Shown: positions 33,993 to 43,671 of the stretch, one piece after another
Position numbering within the stretch: the first letter of the stretch is position 1
Layout: every line of letters starts with the position of its first letter
From: Beijerinckiaceae bacterium
GTDB lineage: Bacteria; Pseudomonadota; Alphaproteobacteria; Rhizobiales; Beijerinckiaceae
Length of the DNA: 49,952 nucleotides
Direction of reading: 5' to 3'
NCBI GenBank assembly: GCA_947453205.1
Contig: CANGFT010000028.1
Span: 1-49,952, forward strand
The notes under the pieces: model-generated
Told to the model about the DNA's origin: nothing
What the model saw: the letters and a program-made list of their open reading frames with translations, nothing else
The model's database searches: none
Made by a program: the position numbers and the translations under genes

Positions 33993-34889
33993 TCAGAGCG
34001 CGCTGAACCTGATCGTATAGGCGCCAGTGATGCGGTCGATCATTGAGTTGTAATGATAAATGTCGCCTAGTGGTGGCAGATCAACCAGTCGCGCGGGAGA
34101 ACCATCATTACGGAAATTCATGATAACGACGCCCAGCGCATCGTAGCCCTCTCCTGTCGAGCGTGATCGACGGGGTATCTCTCTGACTTTTTGAAATGTT
34201 ATGTCCGTAGCCTTTGGTTGCCTGTGTTCGCTCCAGGTTGGACGCCCTCCAATAGCGCGTTTGTTGCGGTCCGGGCTGAGATAGGCTTCCGCGGCATTGA
34301 TGCAGACGAAGCCGACTGCAATGGCGCTCTCGGCGGCGCCGTGAACGGTTTGATGGCTTGAATTCAACTCATCATAGAGACGTGGGAGAGCCTTTTGGTG
34401 AGCGGTCATGCAAGCTTTCGCCTCTAGCGCCAACAGTACGTTTCCAACCGGCGCCATCTCCAGAGCGGGAAGCGTGTTTATGTGCGCAAGCTCTTGAGCG
34501 GAGAATGGAATGTTCAGTTGGTCGCAAATATCGAGCAGGGTGCGTCCGCCTCGCTTTTGCCCGGACGCAGGCGTGCTGATGACCAAGTCGAGGTTCTTTT
34601 TTCGATTATGAGCGAAATCCCGCATTTCATGATTAATGCCGAACATGACCTTGCCCTCGCGGACATGGGTCGCGAGGGCGGGGCAATTTTCAAGAAGGTC
34701 AAGCATGATCAAGGCGCAGGCGACCTTGGAGTGGTGATCGCTGCGTGAATGGTATTGCCATCGGTTGCCGAACTCGTCGGTTCTCGTCGGCATGGAAAGG
34801 GTCCGGGCGAAAAGGTCTGGTCCAAGCAATTGAGCGATCCTGAATCGTTTTAGGACATAAGCATAGCTTTCATGCATGATTCCGTCCAT
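33993..34889 (-). CDS. Unrecognised protein, candidate restriction endonuclease partner of the C5-methyltransferase
   Basis: A 298-aa protein I do not recognise. A possible PD-(D/E)XK nuclease core is present: KKNLDLVIS (Asp101) then VLLALEAKACMT (Glu156-x-Lys158) in strand-like hydrophobic settings, with DELNSSHQTVHG after it. About 50-58% GC by hand count of 60-nt lines, lower than its flanks. Its stop lies 1 nt from the methyltransferase stop, tail to tail. By position it may be the nuclease of a type II system. ATG 34889 or 34877 are both possible; GTG 34946 is less likely. It could instead be an unrelated hypothetical. Confidence 0.6.
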   Translation of the reverse strand: MDGIMHESYAYVLKRFRIAQLLGPDLFARTLSMPTRTDEFGNRWQYHSRSDHHSKVACALIMLDLLENCPALATHVREGKVMFGINHEMRDFAHNRKKNLDLVISTPASGQKRGGRTLLDICDQLNIPFSAQELAHINTLPALEMAPVGNVLLALEAKACMTAHQKALPRLYDELNSSHQTVHGAAESAIAVGFVCINAAEAYLSPDRNKRAIGGRPTWSEHRQPKATDITFQKVREIPRRSRSTGEGYDALGVVIMNFRNDGSPARLVDLPPLGDIYHYNSMIDRITGAYTIRFSAL

Positions 34890-34975
34890 CCGCCTGCCAT
34901 CTCGCTCCTCAACCCTTGCCCCCCGGCCCGCCCCCTCGTAAGACACGCCGGACCTTTTGAACCCGCCGGGAAACC

Positions 34976-36469
34976 ATGACCGACTCTTCCTCTCCCTCCA
35001 CCGTCAAGGCGCGCCTGCCGCGTGGCTTCGCTGATCGTGGGCCTGCCGAGATCGGCGCGACCAATTCCATGCTGGAGGCGATCCGCGCGTCTTATGAGCT
35101 TTACGGCTTCGAGGCGGTGGAGACCCCCTTCGTCGAATATACCGAGGCGCTCGGCAAATTCCTGCCCGATCAGGACCGGCCCAATGAGGGCGTATTCTCC
35201 TTTCAGGACGATGACGAGCAGTGGCTGTCCCTGCGCTACGACCTGACCGCGCCGCTCGCCCGCTATGTGGCCGAGAATTACGACAAGCTCGCCAAGCCCT
35301 ATCGCAGCTACCGCATGGGCTGGGTGTTCCGCAATGAAAAGCCCGGCCCCGGCCGCTTCCGCCAGTTCATGCAGTTCGATGCGGATACGGTGGGCTCCGC
35401 TTCCGTCGCCGCCGACGCTGAAATCTGCATGATGGCCGCGGACACGCTGGAGCGGCTTGGCATCGGCCGCAGCGATTTCGTCATCAAGGTCAACAACCGC
35501 AAGGTGCTGGATGGCGTGCTCGAAGCCGCCGGGCTTGAGGGCGAGGGGAGGGCGGCGCAGAAGCTCATCGTCCTGCGCGCCATCGACAAGCTGGACCGTC
35601 TGGGCGCCGATGGCGTGCGCATGCTGCTTGGCCCCGGCCGCAAGGATGAATCGGGCGATTTCACGCGCGGCGCCGACCTTGCCGCCAGCGCCATCGAGCG
35701 CATCCTCGCCTTCACCGCCGCAAGGGCGCCGACCAACGCCGCGACGCTCGACAATCTCGCCGCCGCCGTGGGCGCCTCCGCGCGGGGGCAGGAGGGCGTG
35801 GCGGAGCTGCGCGAAATGGCGGCGCTCTTCGCCGCTGCGGGCTATGAAGGCCGCATCCTCATCGATCCCGCCGTGGTGCGGGGCCTCGAATATTACACCG
35901 GCCCCGTCTATGAGGCCGAGCTCACCTTCGAGGTGAAGGACGAGCATGGCCGTCCCGTGCGCTTCGGCTCCGTGGGCGGCGGGGGGCGCTATGACGGCCT
36001 CGTGGCGCGCTTCCGGGGCGAGCCTGTGCCCGCCACGGGCTTCTCCATCGGCGTCTCGCGCCTCGTCTCGGCCCTGCGCGCCATGAACAGTCCGCTGGTC
36101 TCCGGCCGCAACCTGCGCGGGCCCGTGGTGGTGCTGGTGCTCGACCGCGACCAGATGCCCCGCTATCAGAAGATCGTCAGCGACCTGCGCGCTGCTGGAA
36201 TCCGCGCGGAGCTTTATCTGGGCTCGGCGGGCATGAACGCCCAGCTGAAATACGCCGACCGCAGAGGCTCCCCCTGCGCGGTCATTCAGGGCTCGAACGA
36301 GCGCGAGAAGGGCGAGGCCACCATCCGCGACCTCGTGCTGGGCGCAGAGCTCGCCGCCTCAACCAAGGACCGCGCCGATTATCTGGAGCTGCGCCAGCGC
36401 GCCCAGTTCGCGGTTGCGGAAGGCAATATCGTGGATGCGGTGAAGGAAGTGCTGTCGCGGAGCAAGTAG
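34976..36469 (+). CDS. hisS: Histidyl-tRNA synthetase, divergent alphaproteobacterial type
   Basis: A 497-aa class II synthetase. It has motif 2 region [20 protein letters not shown] (114-133) and the histidine A site [13 protein letters not shown] (301-313). The block after motif 1 reads [15 protein letters not shown] (84-98), where E. coli-type enzymes have LRPEGT; this RYDLT form is shared with eukaryotic/archaeal enzymes and with the Alphaproteobacteria whose tRNA-His lacks G-1. The tRNA-His in this window is of exactly that kind. Length is greater than the about 425 aa of the standard enzyme. HisZ is less likely, since active-site motifs are intact. Confidence 0.93.
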   Translation: MTDSSSPSTVKARLPRGFADRGPAEIGATNSMLEAIRASYELYGFEAVETPFVEYTEALGKFLPDQDRPNEGVFSFQDDDEQWLSLRYDLTAPLARYVAENYDKLAKPYRSYRMGWVFRNEKPGPGRFRQFMQFDADTVGSASVAADAEICMMAADTLERLGIGRSDFVIKVNNRKVLDGVLEAAGLEGEGRAAQKLIVLRAIDKLDRLGADGVRMLLGPGRKDESGDFTRGADLAASAIERILAFTAARAPTNAATLDNLAAAVGASARGQEGVAELREMAALFAAAGYEGRILIDPAVVRGLEYYTGPVYEAELTFEVKDEHGRPVRFGSVGGGGRYDGLVARFRGEPVPATGFSIGVSRLVSALRAMNSPLVSGRNLRGPVVVLVLDRDQMPRYQKIVSDLRAAGIRAELYLGSAGMNAQLKYADRRGSPCAVIQGSNEREKGEATIRDLVLGAELAASTKDRADYLELRQRAQFAVAEGNIVDAVKEVLSRSK

Positions 36470-36533
36470 GCAGGTAGGCAGTCGGCAGTCGGATCATCCC
36501 ACGACTGCCGACTGCCCAATGCCGACTGCCTCA
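36467..36533. repeat. Heptad inverted-repeat element, family B copy 2
   Basis: Left arm TAGGCAGGTAGGCAGTCGG then CAGTCGG (36467-36492), right arm CGACTGCCGACTGCCC.. to TGCCTCA (36502-36533). It begins with the hisS stop TAG and ends with the stop triplet of the convergent serB. The plan is the same as the copy at 17630-17702, and the heptads GGCAGTC/GGCAGTA are the same. Confidence 0.8.
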
Positions 36534-37427
36534 CCCCACAAACTCTTCCCGCCGATACCCCTGCGCATAAAGCAGCGCCGTCAGATCGCTGTGGTCGATG
36601 CGGGCGCCCGCCGCCGCCGCCACGGCGGGCTTGGCGTGGAAGGCGACGCCAAGGCCAGCCTCCCCGATCATCGAGAGGTCGTTGGCGCCGTCGCCGACCG
36701 CCATGGTCTCCTCGCGCACGAGGCCGAGCCTGGCGCGCAGCTCCACGAGGCTTTCGAACTTGGCCTCGCGGCCGAGGATCGGCTCCGTCACGCGGCCGAC
36801 GAACTTGCCGTTGTCGACGACCAGGGTGTTGGCGCGGTTCTCGTCAAAGCCGATGGTCGCGGCGATGGGGCCGGTGAAGAGGGTGAATCCGCCCGAGACA
36901 AGCGCCGTATAGGCGCCGTTCGCCCGCATGGTGCGCACCAGCTCCTTGCCGCCCGGCGTCAGCTTGATGCGCTCGGCGATGACGGTCGAGACCACGTCGG
37001 CGGACAGGCCCTCCAGCAGGGCGACGCGGGCGCGCAGCGAGGTCTCGAAGACCAGCTCGCCGCGCATGGTGCGCTCGGTGATGGCGGCGACCTCCGCCTT
37101 CTTGCCGACGAAATCGGCGAGCTCGTCGATGCATTCCTGCCCGATCATGGTGGAGTCCATGTCGGCGAGGAAAAGGCGCTTGCGCCGATGCGCGCGCGCC
37201 TGCACGAAGATGTCGACCGGGAGGTCGCCGAGCTCCAGGCGCAGCATGTCGGCGATGCGCCGGTTGTCGGTCGCGCCCATGGGTGCGAAAGGAATGTCGG
37301 CGGCCACGCCCTCCGCCAGCCAGAGGGGATCGGCGGGGCCGGGAAGGTGGGCGCTGACCTCGGCCAGCAGGGCTTCATCAAGGACCGGGCGGCCGGGCGA
37401 AGAAACGAGCGTCAGGACATGCGACAT
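36531..37427 (-). CDS. serB: Phosphoserine phosphatase
   Basis: A 298-aa HAD phosphatase: an N-terminal part of about 85 residues, then the nucleophile motif [14 protein letters not shown], motif II SGGFTLF and the acidic motif [12 protein letters not shown]. It makes serine from phosphoserine, the last step of the pathway whose first enzyme SerA is at 46920. Divergent from miaA with 41 nt between starts. Its stop codon is inside the family B repeat. Confidence 0.95.
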   Translation of the reverse strand: MSHVLTLVSSPGRPVLDEALLAEVSAHLPGPADPLWLAEGVAADIPFAPMGATDNRRIADMLRLELGDLPVDIFVQARAHRRKRLFLADMDSTMIGQECIDELADFVGKKAEVAAITERTMRGELVFETSLRARVALLEGLSADVVSTVIAERIKLTPGGKELVRTMRANGAYTALVSGGFTLFTGPIAATIGFDENRANTLVVDNGKFVGRVTEPILGREAKFESLVELRARLGLVREETMAVGDGANDLSMIGEAGLGVAFHAKPAVAAAAGARIDHSDLTALLYAQGYRREEFVG

Positions 37428-37468
37428 CGGATTTCGGGACTTTCGCAGACTTCGGGGAGCCGCCGGGC

Positions 37469-38392
37469 ATGAGCGCGCGGAGGCCATCGGCCATTCTCAT
37501 CGCAGGACCGACCGCCAGCGGCAAGTCCGCTCTGGCGATCAACCTCGCGCGGCGGCTGGGCGGGACGGTGGTCAATGCGGATTCCATGCAGGTTTACAGG
37601 GATTTGCGGGTTCTTTCCGCCCGTCCCGACGCGGCGGAGGAGGCGGCGGCCCCGCATCTGCTGTTCGGCCATGTGGACGGCGCGGTGAATTATTCCGTCG
37701 GGCGCTGGCTCGCCGATGCGGCCGCGACGCTGGCCAAGCTTCGCGGGCAGGGGAGCCTGCCCATCTTCACGGGCGGCACGGGCATGTATTTCAAGGGCCT
37801 GCTGCGCGGCCTCTCGGACATTCCGCCCGTGCCCGAAGAGGTGCGGGCGCGGGTGCGGGCGGGGGCGCAGGGGCTGGAGCCTGCGGCCCTCCATGCGCGG
37901 CTCATGGCCTGCGATCCCCCCACGGCGGCGCTTCTGCGGCCCAGCGATCCCCAGCGCATCCTCAGGGCTCTCGAAGTGTTCGAAGCCACGGGGCGGGGGC
38001 TTTCAAGCTTTCAGGGCGCGCGCACGCCGGGGCTTCTGGACCCCGCCGACTGCCTCTGCCTCTTCCTCGCCCCAGAGCGCGCCGCCCTCTACGCCCGCAT
38101 CGACGCGCGCTTTGACCTGATGATGGCGGCGGGGGCGCTGGAGGAGGTGCGGGCGCTGGCGGCGCGTGGGCTCGACCCCGCCCTGCCGGTCATGCGCGCC
38201 CATGGGGTTCCCGGCCTCGTCGCCTGTCTCAGGGGCGAGGCGAGCCTTGCGGCCGCGATCCAGAAGGGCAAGACCGACACGCGCCACTATTCCAAGCGCC
38301 AGTTCACCTTCATCCGCCACCAGCTGCCCGAATTCACCTGGGCGGCGCCGCAAGAGGCGGAGCAGGCCGTTGACGCAATGCTCGACTTTTGA
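37469..38392 (+). CDS. miaA: tRNA dimethylallyltransferase
   Basis: A 307-aa protein with the P-loop GPTASGKS (14-21), [11 protein letters not shown] and [16 protein letters not shown], ending with the typical [14 protein letters not shown] block. It transfers a dimethylallyl group to A37 of tRNAs reading UNN codons. GGGGAG precedes ATG 37469. The ilv leader region follows. Confidence 0.96.
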   Translation: MSARRPSAILIAGPTASGKSALAINLARRLGGTVVNADSMQVYRDLRVLSARPDAAEEAAAPHLLFGHVDGAVNYSVGRWLADAAATLAKLRGQGSLPIFTGGTGMYFKGLLRGLSDIPPVPEEVRARVRAGAQGLEPAALHARLMACDPPTAALLRPSDPQRILRALEVFEATGRGLSSFQGARTPGLLDPADCLCLFLAPERAALYARIDARFDLMMAAGALEEVRALAARGLDPALPVMRAHGVPGLVACLRGEASLAAAIQKGKTDTRHYSKRQFTFIRHQLPEFTWAAPQEAEQAVDAMLDF

Positions 38393-38411
38393 CGCAGAGG
38401 CCCGGATTTGC

Positions 38412-38440
38412 TTGACCGGCCCTGCGGCCTCGGGTAGAAA
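38412..38440 (+). promoter_or_regulatory. Promoter of the ilvBN leader transcript
   Basis: TTGACC (38412-38417), 17-nt spacer, TAGAAA (38435-38440). Transcription should start near 38447, about 20 nt before the leader ATG. Confidence 0.6.
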
Positions 38441-38467
38441 ACGAGCGGTTTCAGGTGGAGAGGCGCA

Positions 38468-38521
38468 ATGCGCGCGAGGCTTATCGTAGTATGTGACGCG
38501 CCAGACACGGGACGGGCCTGA
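38468..38521 (+). CDS. ilv leader peptide
   Basis: A 17-aa ORF, MRARLIVVCDAPDTGRA, with GGAGAGG before it. It contains the consecutive regulatory codons CTT-ATC-GTA-GTA (Leu, Ile, Val, Val), two of them (CTT, GTA) rare in this GC-rich sequence. The stop TGA overlaps the 5' arm of the antiterminator. Ribosome stalling on these codons under branched-chain amino acid shortage would favour ilvB transcription. Confidence 0.88.
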   Translation: MRARLIVVCDAPDTGRA

Positions 38522-38555
38522 CCCGCTTTCCCGCAACTGGCGCATGAACAGGCCC
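38514..38555 (+). promoter_or_regulatory. ilv antiterminator pairing
   Basis: GGGCCTG (38514-38520) is fully complementary to CAGGCCC (38549-38555). The second segment is also the 5' arm of the terminator, so the two structures exclude each other. A ribosome reaching the leader stop codon covers the first segment and lets the terminator form. Confidence 0.75.
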
Positions 38556-38572
38556 CCGAGTGGGCCTTTTTT
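38550..38572 (+). terminator. ilv attenuator terminator
   Basis: AGGCCC (38550-38555), loop CCGAGT, GGGCCT (38562-38567) and a T tract to 38572. A standard Rho-independent hairpin 45 nt before ilvB. Confidence 0.88.
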
Positions 38573-38616
38573 ATTGCCTTCGAACCTGGACACAGATCGA
38601 GCAGACGGAGCAGACG

Positions 38617-40389
38617 ATGTCGAAACAGATGACCGGTGCGGAAATGATCGTCGAGGCCCTCAAGGACCAGGGCGTGGATACGGTTTTCGGCTATCCCGGC
38701 GGCGCGGTGCTTCCGATCTATGACGCGCTGTTCCAGCAGAACGCCGTCGGCCATGTGCTGGTGCGCCATGAGCAGGGCGCGGCCCATGCGGCGGAGGGCT
38801 ATGCGCGCTCCACCGGCAAGGTCGGCGTGCTGCTGGTCACCTCCGGTCCCGGCGCCACCAACGCCATCACCGGCCTGACGGACGCTTTGCTCGACTCCAT
38901 TCCGCTGGTCTGCCTGACCGGCCAGGTGCCGACCCATCTCATCGGCTCCGACGCCTTCCAGGAATGCGATACGGTGGGCATCACCCGCCATTGCACCAAG
39001 CACAATTATCTCGTGCGCTCCATCGAGGATCTGCCGCGCATCCTGCATGAGGCCTTCTATGTGGCCCGCAGCGGGCGCCCCGGCCCCGTGGTCGTCGATC
39101 TGCCGAAGGATGTGCAGTTCGCCTCGGGCCTCTATCAGGGCCCCCTCAACATCCAGCACAAGACCTATCAGCCCAGGCTCAAGGGCGACGCCGAGCGCAT
39201 CCGCGAGGCGGTCGCCATGATGGCCAAGGCGAAGCGCCCGGTGATCTACAGCGGTGGCGGCGTCATCAACTCAGGCCCGCAGGCCTCCAAGCTGCTGCGC
39301 GATCTCGTGGCGCTGACGGGCTTCCCGATCACATCGACCCTCATGGGCCTCGGCGCCTATCCGGCGTCGGGCGACAACTGGCTGGGCATGCTGGGCATGC
39401 ACGGCACCTATGAGGCCAACCACACCATGCATGATTGCGATCTCATGATCGCCGTCGGCGCGCGTTTCGATGACCGCATCACCGGCCGCCTCGACGCCTT
39501 CTCCCCCGGCTCCAAGAAGATCCACATCGACATTGATCCCTCCTCGATCAACAAGAATGTGAAGGTCGATCTCGCCATCGTCGGCGATTGCGCCCATGTG
39601 CTCGAAGACATGATCGGGGTCTGGCGCGCAGAGGGCTGCAAGGCTGATGAGGCGGCGCTGGGCGCCTGGTGGAAGCAGATCGACCATTGGCGCGCCCGCA
39701 AGTCGCTGGCCTATCGCGCCTCGAAGACCACCATCAAGCCGCAATACGCCGTGCAGCGCCTCTATGAGCTGACCAAGGACCGCGACACCTACATCACGAC
39801 CGAAGTCGGCCAGCATCAGATGTGGGCGGCCCAGCACTATCATTTCGAGGAGCCCAACCGCTGGATGACCTCGGGCGGCCTCGGCACCATGGGCTATGGC
39901 CTGCCCGCCGCCATCGGCACGCAGATGGCGCATCCCAAGTCGCTCGTGATCGACATCGCGGGCGAGGCCTCGATCCTCATGAACATGCAGGAGATGTCGA
40001 CGGCCGTGCAGTATCGCCTGCCCGTGAAGATCTTCATCCTCAACAATGAATATATGGGCATGGTGCGCCAGTGGCAGGAGCTGCTGCATGGCGGGCGCTA
40101 TTCGGAAAGCTATTCGGCCGCGCTGCCCGATTTCGTGAAACTCGCCGAAGCCTATGGCGGCAAGGGCATCCGTTGCTCGGATCCGGCCGACCTCGACCGC
40201 GCCATTCTCGAAATGATCGACTATCCCGGCCCCGTGATCTTCGACTGCGTCGTGTCGAAGGAAGAGAACTGCTTCCCGATGATCCCCTCGGGCAAGGCGC
40301 ATAACGAGATGATCCTCGCCGAACTCTCAGACGACGCGGGCGTGGAGATCGGAAGCATCATCGATGAGAAGGGCAAGATGCTGGTGTGA
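38617..40389 (+). CDS. ilvB: Acetolactate synthase, large (catalytic) subunit
   Basis: A 590-aa thiamine-diphosphate enzyme (also called IlvI). It has the catalytic Glu in RHEQGAAHAAEGYAR, FAD-binding middle domain, and the TPP/Mg region GEASILMNMQEM...NNEYMGMVRQW. It forms acetolactate and acetohydroxybutyrate, the first common step to Val, Leu and Ile. GGAG at 38607-38610 supports ATG 38617. It is controlled by the leader/attenuator just upstream. The ThDP motif reads GEAS where many bacteria have GDGS; alphaproteobacterial enzymes often have an Ala there. Confidence 0.96.
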   Translation: MSKQMTGAEMIVEALKDQGVDTVFGYPGGAVLPIYDALFQQNAVGHVLVRHEQGAAHAAEGYARSTGKVGVLLVTSGPGATNAITGLTDALLDSIPLVCLTGQVPTHLIGSDAFQECDTVGITRHCTKHNYLVRSIEDLPRILHEAFYVARSGRPGPVVVDLPKDVQFASGLYQGPLNIQHKTYQPRLKGDAERIREAVAMMAKAKRPVIYSGGGVINSGPQASKLLRDLVALTGFPITSTLMGLGAYPASGDNWLGMLGMHGTYEANHTMHDCDLMIAVGARFDDRITGRLDAFSPGSKKIHIDIDPSSINKNVKVDLAIVGDCAHVLEDMIGVWRAEGCKADEAALGAWWKQIDHWRARKSLAYRASKTTIKPQYAVQRLYELTKDRDTYITTEVGQHQMWAAQHYHFEEPNRWMTSGGLGTMGYGLPAAIGTQMAHPKSLVIDIAGEASILMNMQEMSTAVQYRLPVKIFILNNEYMGMVRQWQELLHGGRYSESYSAALPDFVKLAEAYGGKGIRCSDPADLDRAILEMIDYPGPVIFDCVVSKEENCFPMIPSGKAHNEMILAELSDDAGVEIGSIIDEKGKMLV

Positions 40390-40435
40390 GCCAGCCTCTG
40401 TCGCCGCTCGCCCAGCTTTCTCAAGGATCACGATC

Positions 40436-40984
40436 ATGAACGCCATCGCAGCCCTTTCGCCCTATGCCTCGGTTCTCGGCAAATCCAACATCGAGCGCCA
40501 CACCCTGTCCGTGCTGGTCGACAACGAGCCGGGCGTCCTCGCCCGCGTGGTCGGCCTGTTTTCGGGGCGCGGCTACAACATTGAAAGCCTCACGGTCGCC
40601 GAGGTCGCCCATGGCGAGCATCTCTCGCGCATCACCATCGTGACCACGGGCACGCCCGAAGTGATCGAGCAGATCTCCCATCAGCTCGAGCGGATCGTGC
40701 CGATCCACAAGGTCACGGACCTGTCCATGCAGGACCGGGTCATCGAGCGCGAGCTTGCGATGATCAAGGTGCACGGAACGGGCGAGCATCGCAGCGAGGC
40801 GCTGCGTCTGTCCGAAGCCTTCCGCGCCAAGGTGATCGACGCCACCATCGAGAGCTTCATCTTCGAACTCACGGGCTCGTCGGCCAAGATCGACGACTTC
40901 GTCGAGCTGATGCGCCCCATCGGCCTCGTCGAGGTCTCCCGCACCGGCGTCGCCGCCATCACGCGCGGCGCGAAAGGCATGTGA
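40436..40984 (+). CDS. ilvN: Acetolactate synthase, regulatory subunit
   Basis: A 182-aa ACT-domain subunit (also called IlvH). RHTLSVLVDNEPGVLARVVGLFSGRGYNIESL (residues about 21-52) is the valine-sensing ACT domain, followed by the C-terminal activation domain (LTGSSAKIDDFVELM). It gives the catalytic subunit its activity and feedback inhibition. AAGGA at 40423-40427 fixes ATG 40436, 46 nt after ilvB. Confidence 0.95.
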   Translation: MNAIAALSPYASVLGKSNIERHTLSVLVDNEPGVLARVVGLFSGRGYNIESLTVAEVAHGEHLSRITIVTTGTPEVIEQISHQLERIVPIHKVTDLSMQDRVIERELAMIKVHGTGEHRSEALRLSEAFRAKVIDATIESFIFELTGSSAKIDDFVELMRPIGLVEVSRTGVAAITRGAKGM

Positions 40985-41025
40985 GGCGAGCGGCGGCTGG
41001 TTCGCCGGAAACGCCGCAGTTTCCT

Positions 41026-42130
<1,105 letters not shown>

Positions 42131-42170
42131 TACAAACGTAACATCTTGCCCATAGCGGGCGAAGAATTGG

Positions 42171-42208
42171 ATGGGCAGGGCTGTTTGTTGCAGTTCCTGC
42201 CCATTTTT
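42171..42208 (+). terminator. ilvC terminator
   Basis: ATGGGCAGG (42171-42179) pairs with CCTGCCCAT (42196-42204), followed by TTTTT (42204-42208). The 16-nt loop has its own CTG/CAG pairing. Confidence 0.88.
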
Positions 42209-42314
42209 GTTATAAATTTCGCAATTTTGTCCATTTTCTGCTTGCTCTGATGTGAGCATATGCTATCGGTTTGTTGCTCTTGATGTTAAGATCATGACTT
42301 TATGGGGGAATTAC

Positions 42315-42752
42315 ATGCAGAGTTTCGAAACCCTCGGCCTCCTCGCCGCCGTCGACCGTGAGCTCCTGGAGGAGCGGACCATTCGATTGCTCGAATGTCT
42401 CGCTGACAACGACGTGGAGGAAGCTCTGACCTTTCTGGCGCCCCATGCGACCGTGAACTTCGGTCGGGACCGGCGCGCCATGCCCTTCTTCGGCTCCTAT
42501 GAGGGCCCCGAGGGTATCCGTCGCGCGCTGCGCGAAATCGAGATCGAATATGACGTGCTGCGCCAGCAGATCTGCGACGTGGTGGTGGACCGCGACCGGG
42601 TCGTGGCGCGGCGCATCTGCCGCATGCGCCATCGCGGCACGGGCAAGGTCTCGAATGTCGAATTCTGCGACTGGCTGCAATTCCAGGACGGCTATGTCTG
42701 CGCGCTGAACCTCACGCCCGAAACCCTGCCCCTCGTCGAACTCGTGGACTGA
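42315..42752 (+). CDS. SnoaL/NTF2-like protein
   Basis: A 145-aa protein of the SnoaL-like polyketide cyclase/ketosteroid isomerase fold: helix LEERTIRLLECLADNDVEEALTFLA, then ATVNFGRDRRAMPFFGSYEGPEGIRRALREI. GGGGGAA at 42304-42310 sets ATG 42315. In the 184-nt gap before it lie the ilvC terminator and a 10-bp palindrome AGCATATGCT (42255-42264). It sits 70 nt ahead of the ABC transporter genes and may be cotranscribed. The substrate is unknown. Confidence 0.78.
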   Translation: MQSFETLGLLAAVDRELLEERTIRLLECLADNDVEEALTFLAPHATVNFGRDRRAMPFFGSYEGPEGIRRALREIEIEYDVLRQQICDVVVDRDRVVARRICRMRHRGTGKVSNVEFCDWLQFQDGYVCALNLTPETLPLVELVD

Positions 42753-42822
42753 TCGGCGCCTCGCTTGCCAGAGGGCGTGAATTGAGCGAGCGTGCGCTTC
42801 CCCGCAGGAAGCCTCTCGCCCC

Positions 42823-43671
42823 ATGTTTGTCCCCTCGCAAGCATCCGCGCCATCGCGCACCGAGCCCGCCATCGTCCGCCTCGATCAGGTGAGCGTGCGG
42901 TTCGGCGTCGGCCCCGGCGCCTATGAAGCGGTGCGCCATGCCAGCCTCGACGTGGCGGCGGGAGAGTTCGTCGCCATCGTCGGCCCCACGGGCTGCGGCA
43001 AATCCACCTTGCTGAATGTGGTCGCGGGTCTGCTGGCGCCAAGCGCCGGGCAGGCGCTCGTCAACGGCCGCAAGGTCGAGGGCGTGACCCGCGAGGCGGG
43101 CTATCTCTTTCAGCAGGACGCCCTGATGCCCTGGAAGACGGCGCTGGCCAATGTGGCGGTGGCGCTGGAGGTCGGCGGCGTCGCGCCCCTCGAGGCGCGG
43201 GAGCGCGCGCGCGGCCTTCTCGCGCGCGTCGGCCTCGCCCGTTTCACGGAGCGCTATCCCCATCAGCTCTCGGGCGGCCAGCGCAAGCGCGTGGCCCTCG
43301 CCCAGATGCTGATCCGCAATCCATCCATCCTGCTCATGGACGAGCCCTTCGGTCCGCTGGACGCGCAGACGCGCGGCATGATGGGCGATTTGCTGCTGTC
43401 GCTCTGGTCGGCGGATCGCAAGGCCGTGCTCTTCGTGACCCATGATCTTGAAGAGGCGATTTCCCTCGCCGACCGCGTGGTGGTGATGTCCGCCGCGCCA
43501 TCCTCGCGCATCATGGCCGATCACTGCATCGATCTGCCGCGCCCGCGCTCCATCAACGAGATCCGCCTTGAGCCCGCCTTTCACGACTATCGCCGCGCCA
43601 TCTGGAACGATCTGCGCGATGAGGTGATGAAGGCCTATGGGGCGCAGGACGAAGGGGAGAGCGCCCCATGA
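42823..43671 (+). CDS. NitT/TauT-type ABC transporter ATPase
   Basis: A 282-aa ATPase with Walker A GPTGCGKST (about 49-57), Q-loop FQQDALMPW, signature LSGGQRKRVALAQ, Walker B ILLMDEPFGPLD and H-loop VTHDLEEA. It is close in type to SsuB/TauB/NrtD. It energises the permease that starts in its ATGA overlap. ATG 42823 is used. The transported molecule cannot be read from sequence. Confidence 0.93.
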   Translation: MFVPSQASAPSRTEPAIVRLDQVSVRFGVGPGAYEAVRHASLDVAAGEFVAIVGPTGCGKSTLLNVVAGLLAPSAGQALVNGRKVEGVTREAGYLFQQDALMPWKTALANVAVALEVGGVAPLEARERARGLLARVGLARFTERYPHQLSGGQRKRVALAQMLIRNPSILLMDEPFGPLDAQTRGMMGDLLLSLWSADRKAVLFVTHDLEEAISLADRVVVMSAAPSSRIMADHCIDLPRPRSINEIRLEPAFHDYRRAIWNDLRDEVMKAYGAQDEGESAP

